From assembly GCF_008329525.1 (NCBI RefSeq), contig NZ_NPKQ01000005.1, positions 248,001 to 312,000 on the forward strand: DNA of 64,000 nt. Direction: 5' to 3'. The notes beneath the pieces were generated by a model. That model ran no database searches, was not told the origin of the DNA, and saw only the letters and a list, made by a program, of their open reading frames with translations. Shown here one piece after another: positions 57,193 to 64,000 of the stretch. The first letter of the stretch is position 1. Every line of letters starts with the position of its first letter. This stretch comes from Tardiphaga sp. P9-11. Its GTDB lineage: Bacteria > Pseudomonadota > Alphaproteobacteria > Rhizobiales > Xanthobacteraceae. A program made the position numbers and the translations under genes.

Positions 57193-57672
57193 CTAGCCGC
57201 CGTCGAAGGCCTTTTTCAGGGCAGCCAGATCGAGTTTCACCATGCCCATCATCGCTGTCATGGCGCGCTTCGAGCCCTCGATATTGTCGCTGGCGACCAT
57301 CTCCGTGAAGCCCTTGGGTACGATCTGCCACGGAACGCCCCAGCGGTCGTTGAGCCAGCCGCATTGCTGCGGCTTGCCGCCATTGGCGAGCAGGGCGTCC
57401 CAGAGCCGGTCGGTTTCAGCCTGATCGTCGCAATGGATGGTGAAGGACACGGCGTGACTGAACTGCGCTGGGCTGCCTCCGTTCAGGCCGATGAAGCTTT
57501 GACCGGCCAGTGTGAAGCCGACCACCAGTACGTCGCCGGCCTTACCGGACGGCGTGTCGATCGGGCTGCGCTGCACGGTGTCGACAGAGGAGTTCGGCAG
57601 TAGCGAACAGTAGAACTTCGCGGCCGCTTCGGCCTCGTTCACGAACCAGATGCAGGGGGAAATCTTCGACAT
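57193..57672 (-). CDS. VOC-family protein, PhnB-like
   Basis: 159 residues. ISPCIWFVNEAEAAAKFYCS and HAVSFTIHCDDQAETDRLWD, then WGVPWQIVPKGFTEMVASDN, match the PhnB-like group. The last 30 residues form an extra helix seen in homologues. It is followed upstream by another VOC gene on the same strand (57695), probably an operon of two. Confidence 0.87.
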   Translation of the reverse strand: MSKISPCIWFVNEAEAAAKFYCSLLPNSSVDTVQRSPIDTPSGKAGDVLVVGFTLAGQSFIGLNGGSPAQFSHAVSFTIHCDDQAETDRLWDALLANGGKPQQCGWLNDRWGVPWQIVPKGFTEMVASDNIEGSKRAMTAMMGMVKLDLAALKKAFDGG

Positions 57673-57694
57673 CGGTGCTCTCCCTTTCTCTCGC

Positions 57695-58117
57695 TCAGCC
57701 CTGAGCCATCGCAGATTGCGCTGCGGCCATGTCCATCCACATCACTTCCCAGATGTGACCGTCGGGGTCCTCATAGCTGCGGCCATACATGAAGCCGAAA
57801 TCCTGTGTCGGCGTCGGATCGGCACTGCCGCCGGCCGAGGTCGCCTTGCTCACCAGACCGTCAACTTCGGCGCGGCTGTCGGCGGAGAGGCAGATCAGCA
57901 CTTCGCTCGACGTCTTCGCGTCGACGATCTTCTTCGAGGTGAACTGGCGATATTTATCGTGCGTCAGCAGCATTGCGTGAATGGTGTCGGAGAACACCAT
58001 GCAGGCGGCGGTGTCGTCGGAGAATTGCGGGTTTTTGGTCGCGCCGACCGCTTCATAAAAGGCGACTGCGCGGGGCAGGTCGGTGACGGGCAGGTTGACG
58101 AAGATCATCTTGCTCAT
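57695..58117 (-). CDS. VOC-family protein, glyoxalase-like
   Basis: 140 residues. MIFVNLPVTDLPRAVAFYEA and FGFMYGRSYEDPDGHIWEVM are the two ends of a VOC module; the EDPDGHIWE end carries the usual Glu metal ligand. Substrate unknown. The gene stops 22 bases before the next VOC gene on the same strand. Confidence 0.88.
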   Translation of the reverse strand: MSKMIFVNLPVTDLPRAVAFYEAVGATKNPQFSDDTAACMVFSDTIHAMLLTHDKYRQFTSKKIVDAKTSSEVLICLSADSRAEVDGLVSKATSAGGSADPTPTQDFGFMYGRSYEDPDGHIWEVMWMDMAAAQSAMAQG

Positions 58118-58493
58118 TGGACTAACTCCTGTGGGTGTATGCTCTGGGTACTTCGTTTTGGTGACTGTCCCGCAAAGGACGTGTGAGTTGGCCGTGATCC
58201 GACATCTCAGGTGAAATTCTTTCAGATATTTTCGCAGGCGGAATTTTTCTCCGCCGCGATCAATATTTTAGCCCGGCGATCTCCGCGTGCAGACGGAATG
58301 TCGCATGATCAATCCGCATTGCGAATTGCGGCGGCGGCCAAATCATCGTTGATTGCCAAAGACGCAAGACGCGTTCGCAGTGGGGTTCGACAACATGTCC
58401 TTTTCTTGGATGTGTTCCGGGCTAGACTGAACGACAACAATAAAAATACAGCCGGTCCGGGCATCACCCCCGGGATCGCAGAGGGAGAAACAA
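58118..58493. other. 376-base intergenic region before the tct operon
   Basis: No gene seen. It must hold promoters for the divergent VOC pair and the tct operon. AT-rich stretches occur at 58211-58275 and 58430-58450. No clear palindrome was identified. Confidence 0.35.
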
Positions 58494-59477
58494 ATGTTGC
58501 AATGCAATCGCTTTGCTGTGTCCGCTGCTGTCGCGCTCGTCGCGGCGGCCGCCGTGTTCGGCGGTGCATCCCAAGCGCAGGACTATCCCACTAAGCCGAT
58601 CACGCTGATCGTGCCATGGCCCGCTGGCGGCTCCACCGATATCTCGATGCGCGCCATTGCGGATGCCGCCTCGAAACATCTCGGCCAGCCCATCGCCGTC
58701 GACAACAAGGGCGGCGGCGGCGGCACTGTCGGCCCCGCGACCATGGCGGCGGCGTCGAAGCCGGACGGCTACACCATCTCGCAGATTCCGATCACGGTGT
58801 TCCGGCTGCCCTTGATGCAGGAAGTCTCATGGAATCCGGACAAGGATTTCAGCTACATCATCCATCTCACCGGCTACACGTTCGGCATCACCACCAATGC
58901 GGAGTCGCAATTCAAGACCTGGAAGGACGTGGTCGATTTCGCCAAGGCCAATCCGGGCAAGGTGACCTATGCGACGCCGGGCACTGGCACCTCGCTGCAT
59001 GTCGGCATGGAGCAGATCGCGGCACTGGCCGGCATCAAGCTCACGCAGGTGCCGTTCAAGGGCGGCGCTGAAACCAACGCCGCGGTGCTCGGCAATCACA
59101 CCATGCTGCAGGCGGATTCCACCGGCTGGCGACCTTTGGTCGATGCCGGCAAGCTGCGTCTGTTGATGGTGTGGACCGACAAGCGGTCGCCGAATTTCCC
59201 GGACGCGCCGACACTGAAGGAAAGCGGCTATCCGATGGTCTATGACTCCCCGTTCGGCATCGCCGGGCCGAAGGGCATGGATCCGAAGATCGTCGCCAAG
59301 CTGCATGACGCCTTCAAGAAGGCCATCGAGGATCCCGCCGTCATCGCGACGCTGGCGAAATACGACATGGTGCCGAACTACAAGAACACCGAGGACTACA
59401 AGAAGTTCGTGGTCGAGGTCACCAATTCCGAGCGCAAGGTGATCGAGGGAATCGGGTTGGGCAAGAAGCCGAATTGA
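58494..59477 (+). CDS. tctC: Tripartite tricarboxylate transporter, binding protein (TctC/Bug)
   Basis: 327 residues. Signal peptide about residues 1-26, ending in GASQAQ. YPTKPITLIVPWPAGGSTD is the typical Bug start that contributes to the ligand pocket. The mature two-domain protein scavenges carboxylates such as citrate or aromatic acids in the periplasm. GAGGGAGA before the ATG. First gene of tctC-tctB-tctA-lysR. Confidence 0.92.
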   Translation: MLQCNRFAVSAAVALVAAAAVFGGASQAQDYPTKPITLIVPWPAGGSTDISMRAIADAASKHLGQPIAVDNKGGGGGTVGPATMAAASKPDGYTISQIPITVFRLPLMQEVSWNPDKDFSYIIHLTGYTFGITTNAESQFKTWKDVVDFAKANPGKVTYATPGTGTSLHVGMEQIAALAGIKLTQVPFKGGAETNAAVLGNHTMLQADSTGWRPLVDAGKLRLLMVWTDKRSPNFPDAPTLKESGYPMVYDSPFGIAGPKGMDPKIVAKLHDAFKKAIEDPAVIATLAKYDMVPNYKNTEDYKKFVVEVTNSERKVIEGIGLGKKPN

Positions 59478-59560
59478 TCGTCGAATAACGACGTCAGGCG
59501 CATGCGATGGGGTCCATCGCATGCGCCTTCATTTCATGTCGATGTTCCGGGATAGAAACG

Positions 59561-60046
59561 ATGACTGACCAAACCCGCCCGCCATTCCGGCTCAACAATT
59601 CAGAACTCTGGACCGGCGTGCTCGGCATTGCGCTTGGCGTGTTCGTCATTCGCTCCGGCCTCAAGTTGAAGCTCGGCACCATCAACGATCCCGGCTCCGG
59701 CTTCATGCTGTTCTATATTGGCCTCCTGATGTGCGCTTTCGCCGTCACCATCATTCTCGCTTCGGTAACCGAAGGCGGACCGACCTTCGGCTCGCGATGG
59801 GAAGGTGCGAGCTGGGGCAAGCCGGGCGCGATCATCGTCATTCTCTCGGCTTACGCTTTCGCGCTCGAACCGCTCGGCTTCCTGATCTCGACCGTTCCGT
59901 TGATGCTGGTGCTGTTGCGCGTGATCGATCCCGTGCGCTGGACGCTGGCGATTCCGCTCGCGGTGCTGGCGCCTGTTAGTGTGTGGTGGGTGCTGAAACA
60001 CGGCCTGCTGATCCAGTTGCCTTCGGGCATGTTCGAAATCGGCTGA
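59561..60046 (+). CDS. tctB: Tripartite tricarboxylate transporter, small subunit (TctB)
   Basis: 161 residues with four helices; LGIALGVFVIRSGLKLKLGT and the long helical pair in the middle are TctB-like. It assists TctA in the membrane. ATG 59561 preferred; the frame opens 18 codons earlier without homology. Confidence 0.88.
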   Translation: MTDQTRPPFRLNNSELWTGVLGIALGVFVIRSGLKLKLGTINDPGSGFMLFYIGLLMCAFAVTIILASVTEGGPTFGSRWEGASWGKPGAIIVILSAYAFALEPLGFLISTVPLMLVLLRVIDPVRWTLAIPLAVLAPVSVWWVLKHGLLIQLPSGMFEIG

Positions 60047-60061
60047 CGGGAAGCACAGATC

Positions 60062-61570
60062 ATGGATGTTCTCGTCAATGTCATGCACGGCTTCGGCGTC
60101 GCGCTGCAGCCCGTCAATATTCTCTACTGCTTCATCGGTGTCTTCATCGGCACGCTGGTCGGTGTGCTGCCCGGCATCGGGCCGATTTCGGCGATGTCGC
60201 TGCTGCTGCCGGTCACACTGTCCGGCACGCCGGAGTCCGGTATCATCATGATGGCCGGCATCTATTACGGCTCGATGTATGGCGGCTCGACCACATCGAT
60301 CCTGGTCAACATTCCCGGCGAAGCCGCCTCCGTCGTCACCTGTATCGACGGCCATCAGATGGCGAAGCAGGGCCGCGCCGGTCCGGCGCTCGGCATCTCT
60401 GCGCTCGGCTCCTTTATCGCCGGCACCTTCGCGCTGGTGATGCTGATGCTCGTAGCGCCATCGCTGGCCTCGGTCGCCATTGCCTTCGGCCCTGCTGAAT
60501 ATGCCAGCCTGATGGTGCTCGGCTTGGTGGTGCTGACCTTCCTCACGCAGGGGTCGATGGCCAAGGCCTTGTTGATGGCCTGTATCGGCATCGTGCTCGG
60601 TCTTGTCGGTCTCGACAGCATCACTGCACAGCCGCGGCTCACCTTCGGCCGGATCGAATTGATCGATGGCATCGGTCTCGTACCCGTCGTGATGGGGCTG
60701 TTTGGTCTGGGCGAGGTGCTGCTCAACACCGAGCAGGTCATCAAGCGCGACATCATCAATGCCAAGATCACGCAGCTCTTGCCCAACAAGGAAGACTGGA
60801 AGGCCAGCGCCGGGCCGATCGGGCGCGGTACCATTCTCGGCTTCTTTCTGGGCATTCTGCCGGGCGGCGGCGCGGTGGTCGCGTCGTTCGCGTCCTATGC
60901 GCTGGAGAAGCGGCTGTCGAAACATCCGGAGCGCTTCGGTCACGGCGCGATCGAAGGCGTTGCCGGACCTGAGGCTGCGAACAACGCGGCAGCAGGCGGC
61001 GCGTTCATTCCGCTGATGACGCTGGGCATTCCGCCGAATGTGGTGATGGCGCTGCTGCTCGGCGCTTTCGTCATTCACGGGCTACAGCCCGGCCCGCTGC
61101 TGATCACGCAGAACCCCGGCCTGTTCTGGGGCATCGTCGCCAGCATGTATATCGGCAACGTCATGCTGCTGGTGCTGAACCTGCCGCTGATCGGCATGTG
61201 GGTGAAGCTGCTGAAGCTGCCCTACAACGTGCTGTTCCCGCTGATCATCCTGTTCACCATCATCGGCGTCTATTGCAGTAGCAATAATGTGTTCGACGTC
61301 TATGTCATGGTCGGCTTCGGCGTCATTGGCTACTTCATGCGCAAGTTCGGCTATGAGCCGGCGCCGCTGGTGCTGGCCTTCGTGCTTGGTCCGCTGCTGG
61401 AGAACAATCTGCGCAAATCACTGATCCTGTCGCAGGGCGATCTGATGACCTTCGTCGAGCGGCCGATCTCGGCGGCCTGTCTTGTGCTGGCCGTCGTGCT
61501 GCTGATCGCACCCTTGCTGCCGGCACTACGCCGCAAGCGTGAGATGGTCGCGCTCGACGAGGGCGTGTAG
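60062..61570 (+). CDS. tctA: Tripartite tricarboxylate transporter, large subunit (TctA)
   Basis: 502 residues, about twelve helices. GTLVGVLPGIGPISAMSLLL near residue 35 and GGSTTSILVNIPGEAAS near 80 are the conserved TctA motifs; the second half repeats with FFLGILPGGGAVVASFASYA near 260. Forms the ion-coupled pore. Starts 15 bases after tctB. Confidence 0.93.
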   Translation: MDVLVNVMHGFGVALQPVNILYCFIGVFIGTLVGVLPGIGPISAMSLLLPVTLSGTPESGIIMMAGIYYGSMYGGSTTSILVNIPGEAASVVTCIDGHQMAKQGRAGPALGISALGSFIAGTFALVMLMLVAPSLASVAIAFGPAEYASLMVLGLVVLTFLTQGSMAKALLMACIGIVLGLVGLDSITAQPRLTFGRIELIDGIGLVPVVMGLFGLGEVLLNTEQVIKRDIINAKITQLLPNKEDWKASAGPIGRGTILGFFLGILPGGGAVVASFASYALEKRLSKHPERFGHGAIEGVAGPEAANNAAAGGAFIPLMTLGIPPNVVMALLLGAFVIHGLQPGPLLITQNPGLFWGIVASMYIGNVMLLVLNLPLIGMWVKLLKLPYNVLFPLIILFTIIGVYCSSNNVFDVYVMVGFGVIGYFMRKFGYEPAPLVLAFVLGPLLENNLRKSLILSQGDLMTFVERPISAACLVLAVVLLIAPLLPALRRKREMVALDEGV

Positions 61571-61585
61571 CCGGAGAGCGTCATT

Positions 61586-62494
61586 ATGGATACCGAGCTG
61601 GCCAGGACATTCCTTGCTGTCGTGAGCGCGGGGAATTTCGTGGCCGCGGCGGACAAGCTCCATGTCACGCAGTCGACGGTGAGCGCGCGGATCCAGACGC
61701 TGGAGCAGTTGCTGCGCGTGACGCTGTTCGTCCGCAACAAGGCCGGTGCGACGCTGACGCCCGCCGGCCGCCAGTTTCAGAAACACGCGTCCGCGCTGGT
61801 ACGTACGGTCGAACATGCGCGGCAGGATGTCGGAATTGCAAAAGGCTTCAGTGGTACGCTGACCGTCGGCGGTCGTATCGGGCTGTGGGAGGAGCATCTG
61901 CTGCACTGGTTGCCGCTGATGCGCGCGAAACATCCGGATATCGCGATCCGCGCCGAGAGTGCCCTCGAGCCTGAATTGATGCAGGGCCTCGTCGAAGGCC
62001 GGATCGATATCGGCGTGATGTATACGCCGCAGAGCCGGCCCGGTCTCAAGGTCGAGCAGTTGTTCGATGAACAGCTCATACTGGTCTCGACCAGCGCGCA
62101 CAGCGCGCCGGAGCCGCAGCCGGGTTACGTCTATATCGACTGGGGCCCGGAATTCTATGCGCGCCACATGGCGCTGTTTCCGGATTTCGCAGGACCATCG
62201 CTTACGGCCAATATCGGCTGGCTCGGGCTGCAGCATGTGCTGGAGAATGGCGGCTCCGGATATTTCCCGCGCCGCATCGTTGCACCCCAGCTGAAGGCCG
62301 GGCGGCTGCATGTCGTCGCCGATGCGCCGGAATTTTCGATGCCAGCCTATGTCGTCTATCCCGGCGATCGCGACGATGCGATTATCGCCGAAGCCGTCGC
62401 ACTCATGCATCGCCTCGCGCGCGACGCGGCCAACAAAAAGCCCGCGCCTGCAGGGCAGGCGAAGGCGCTGAAACGTCCGGCAAGGAGGGAGTGA
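61586..62494 (+). CDS. LysR-family regulator of the tct operon (likely)
   Basis: 302 residues. HTH at about 2-60 (TELARTFLAVVSAGNFVAAA, VTQSTVSARIQTLEQLL), effector domain from about 90. It follows tctA by 15 bases, so it is probably co-transcribed and responds to the same ligand. Basic C-terminal tail. Confidence 0.9.
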   Translation: MDTELARTFLAVVSAGNFVAAADKLHVTQSTVSARIQTLEQLLRVTLFVRNKAGATLTPAGRQFQKHASALVRTVEHARQDVGIAKGFSGTLTVGGRIGLWEEHLLHWLPLMRAKHPDIAIRAESALEPELMQGLVEGRIDIGVMYTPQSRPGLKVEQLFDEQLILVSTSAHSAPEPQPGYVYIDWGPEFYARHMALFPDFAGPSLTANIGWLGLQHVLENGGSGYFPRRIVAPQLKAGRLHVVADAPEFSMPAYVVYPGDRDDAIIAEAVALMHRLARDAANKKPAPAGQAKALKRPARRE

Positions 62495-62512
62495 TGCGAG
62501 GCATCGGTTCGG

Positions 62513-62671
62513 CTAGGCGCCGGACGGATGTCCCGATGTCGCAACGATGGCCGCGATCTGATCGGCGCTGTGCCGGGAACGCTTGGTGACTGTCAAGCGT
62601 GCGATGATCGCCGCAGCAAAGGCGAACAGTGCGAGAGCGACCGATACGTCGGGGTGGATGATCGTTTTCAT
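62513..62671 (-). CDS. Small membrane protein
   Basis: 52 residues. PDVSVALALFAFAAAIIARL forms one helix (residues 7-27), then a basic segment TVTKRSRHSADQ. GGAG seven bases before the ATG at 62669-62671. Function unknown; size and layout are like many stress-related one-helix proteins. Confidence 0.6.
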   Translation of the reverse strand: MKTIIHPDVSVALALFAFAAAIIARLTVTKRSRHSADQIAAIVATSGHPSGA

Positions 62672-63117
62672 GGTCGGCTCCTGCATCATCGAATTGAGGG
62701 GGGGCATCGCTCCTCGGGTTCCTTCGAGCGTAGGACTGCCATGAATTTTGACAAACGAATGTTATTGGTGATTGAAATCGGATTTTTCGATTTAAAATGA
62801 GTGCCTCGCACGGCCGCATGCGCCGGCATCGGCTGGAAAGGCTGCTCGATAGCACCCGCTCCCAGAACCGGCCGTCGTCGTGACCTGGCGGGTGCGGATG
62901 ACCATGGCACGAGCTATCTGCCGAGCCGGCTTGCCTTGGGCGTTGAACCGGTTAGAAAGTCCGCAAGCTCGGGACAGCCATGTTTCTGAGCGCGATCTGA
63001 TCCTTGAGGGAGTTTCCCTCGCACCCGCATTGCCTGCATCGCCGCAGCCGATCCCATATCGTGGTCAACGACGATCGCGCCCCGAAATTCTTCCTCGCGC
63101 GATCTCGGTCTACTTCA
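62672..63117. other. 446-base region upstream of the HPP gene
   Basis: No convincing gene. It holds a perfect dyad AAATCG-N7-CGATTT at 62775-62793 in an AT-rich section, which would suit a promoter operator for one of the divergent genes. The rest is GC-rich with only chance frames. Confidence 0.4.
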
Positions 63118-64000
63118 ATGACAAAAATAGAAGGCCCCAAGGGCGCTTCTGCGCAGCCGCGTAGCGGCATCAGGCTGTTCGTGCCTATTCTGGCTGGCGC
63201 AAGCCTTGCCGAGCGGATGCTTGCATGCGTCGGTGCGCTGGTCGGCATCGCGCTGACGGCGCTGATCTGCCGTTTCGTTCTTGGCGATCACTCCAGTCTG
63301 CCGCTGATCGTGGCGCCGCTCGGCGCATCGGCTGTTCTGCTTTTTGCCGTGCCGGCCAGTCCGCTCGCCCAGCCGTGGTCGATCATCGGCGGCAATACGA
63401 TCTCGGCGATGATCGGCGTGATCGTCGCGCATCTCGTCCACGACCAGATTCTGGCGATTGGCTTCGGCGTGTCGATTGCCATTGCGGCGATGTCGTTTGC
63501 GCGCTGCTTGCATCCGCCGGGCGGCGCGACGGCGCTGACAGCGATCATCGGCGGCCCTGCGGTGACGTCAGCAGGCTTCTTGTTTCCCTTCGTGCCTGTC
63601 GGCCTGAACTCGGTTCTGCTTGTCGGTCTCGGTTTCCTCTTTCACAAGCTGTCGCAGCATACTTACCCCCACCGCGCTGCCCTGCCGCTGAACGCGCATC
63701 AGACCGCCGACCTCAATCCCGAGCTCCGCGTCGGCTTCCGCTCGGAAGACATCGACAAGGCGTTGGAAGCGTTAAAGGAGACGTTCGACATCGGGCCGGA
63801 CGATCTCGATAGTCTGCTGCGGCAAGTCGAACTTCAGGCCATGTTGCGCTCGCACGGCACGATCCTTTGCGAGGACATCATGTCGCGAGATGTCGTCACG
63901 GTGGGCGCGTGGGAGGACGTCGAACTCGCGCGTGTGCGACTGCTGAAGCACAATGTGCGTGCATTGCCGGTCATCGATCTGCAGGGCCGGCTCGTTGGAA
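63118..64000 (+). CDS. HPP-family membrane protein with CBS domain (partial)
   Basis: The first 294 codons are in the window; the frame continues past the end. Four to five helices (about 20-180) contain LHPPGGATALTAII, the HPP signature, and a cytosolic part begins near residue 195. A CBS domain starts near 255 with DIMSRDVVTVGAWEDVELAR. HPP proteins of bacteria are linked to nitrite or ion movement; the CBS part would bind adenine nucleotides. Confidence 0.85.
   Translation, partial: MTKIEGPKGASAQPRSGIRLFVPILAGASLAERMLACVGALVGIALTALICRFVLGDHSSLPLIVAPLGASAVLLFAVPASPLAQPWSIIGGNTISAMIGVIVAHLVHDQILAIGFGVSIAIAAMSFARCLHPPGGATALTAIIGGPAVTSAGFLFPFVPVGLNSVLLVGLGFLFHKLSQHTYPHRAALPLNAHQTADLNPELRVGFRSEDIDKALEALKETFDIGPDDLDSLLRQVELQAMLRSHGTILCEDIMSRDVVTVGAWEDVELARVRLLKHNVRALPVIDLQGRLVG

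Noticed and set aside
59600..61078. Long minus-strand frame antisense to tctB/tctA
   Set aside because: His/Gln/Arg-rich shadow; the tct genes have clear starts, spacing and motifs.
62686..62910. 74-codon minus-strand frame upstream of the small membrane protein
   Set aside because: Starts inside GC-rich DNA without a ribosome site and crosses the AT-rich promoter-like section.

Overview
The window is chromosomal DNA of a high-GC alphaproteobacterium, most likely Nitrobacteraceae (the Bradyrhizobium / Rhodopseudomonas / Afipia group). This rests on recognisable protein families (aa3-type oxidase subunit IV, split pntAA/pntAB/pntB transhydrogenase, YdcH/DUF465 pairs, two phasins, PdhS/DivL-like PAS kinase, long-tailed S21), a tRNA-His with G1:U72 and A73 as in many Alphaproteobacteria, and a GAAC-N7-GAAC SOS box. 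No prophage, intact insertion sequence or CRISPR array was seen. It reads as an ordinary core/shell region with several small decayed spots.

Layout. 1-7.6 kb: end of a response regulator, a TerC-type membrane protein, an XRE regulator with a coupled partner, an oligopeptidase, a small oxidase subunit and the pnt transhydrogenase operon. 7.6-14.4 kb: VOC protein, Ca2+/H+ antiporter, cupin, anchored Pro/Ala-rich protein, TPR protein, rpsU, aqpZ and purEK. 14.4-16.4 kb: a decayed diguanylate cyclase, a small gene under a perfect SOS box, empty DNA and two divergent DUF465 proteins. 16.5-25.5 kb: L-2-hydroxyglutarate-oxidase-like enzyme, PAS-GGDEF-EAL protein, a potABC-like transporter and an AsmA protein. 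25.6-31.5 kb: a 3-oxoacid CoA-transferase, an AI-2E-family protein, an Fe3+ ABC permease and binding protein, and remnants of a TonB receptor.

31.5-42.1 kb: a large PAS histidine kinase with a degenerate ATP-binding G2 box, two phasins, tRNA-His, a GDSL hydrolase, small envelope proteins, an orphan ParA-like ATPase and an MHYT-GGDEF-EAL protein. 42.3-45.1 kb: a divergent csoR-like repressor and copper P-type ATPase sharing a palindromic operator. 45.1-52.9 kb: a candidate small RNA with an anti-Shine-Dalgarno loop, trxB-lysR, an Lrp regulator, DoxX, greA and carB with an attenuator-like leader. 53-58.1 kb: a divergent MFS/ArsR pair with twin operators, a tRNA-like gene, a methyltransferase, Dps, tRNA-Met and three VOC proteins. 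58.5-64 kb: a tctCBA tripartite tricarboxylate transporter with a LysR gene, a small membrane protein and the start of an HPP-CBS protein.

The strongest unexplained signals are regulatory rather than protein-coding: the sRNA at 45.1-45.26 kb, the SOS box at 15.16 kb, the carB leader at 52.8-52.97 kb and the twin 18-bp operators at 54.17-54.23 kb. Gene starts were chosen from ribosome-binding sites and family length; database comparison was not possible, so family names rest on motifs and recall.
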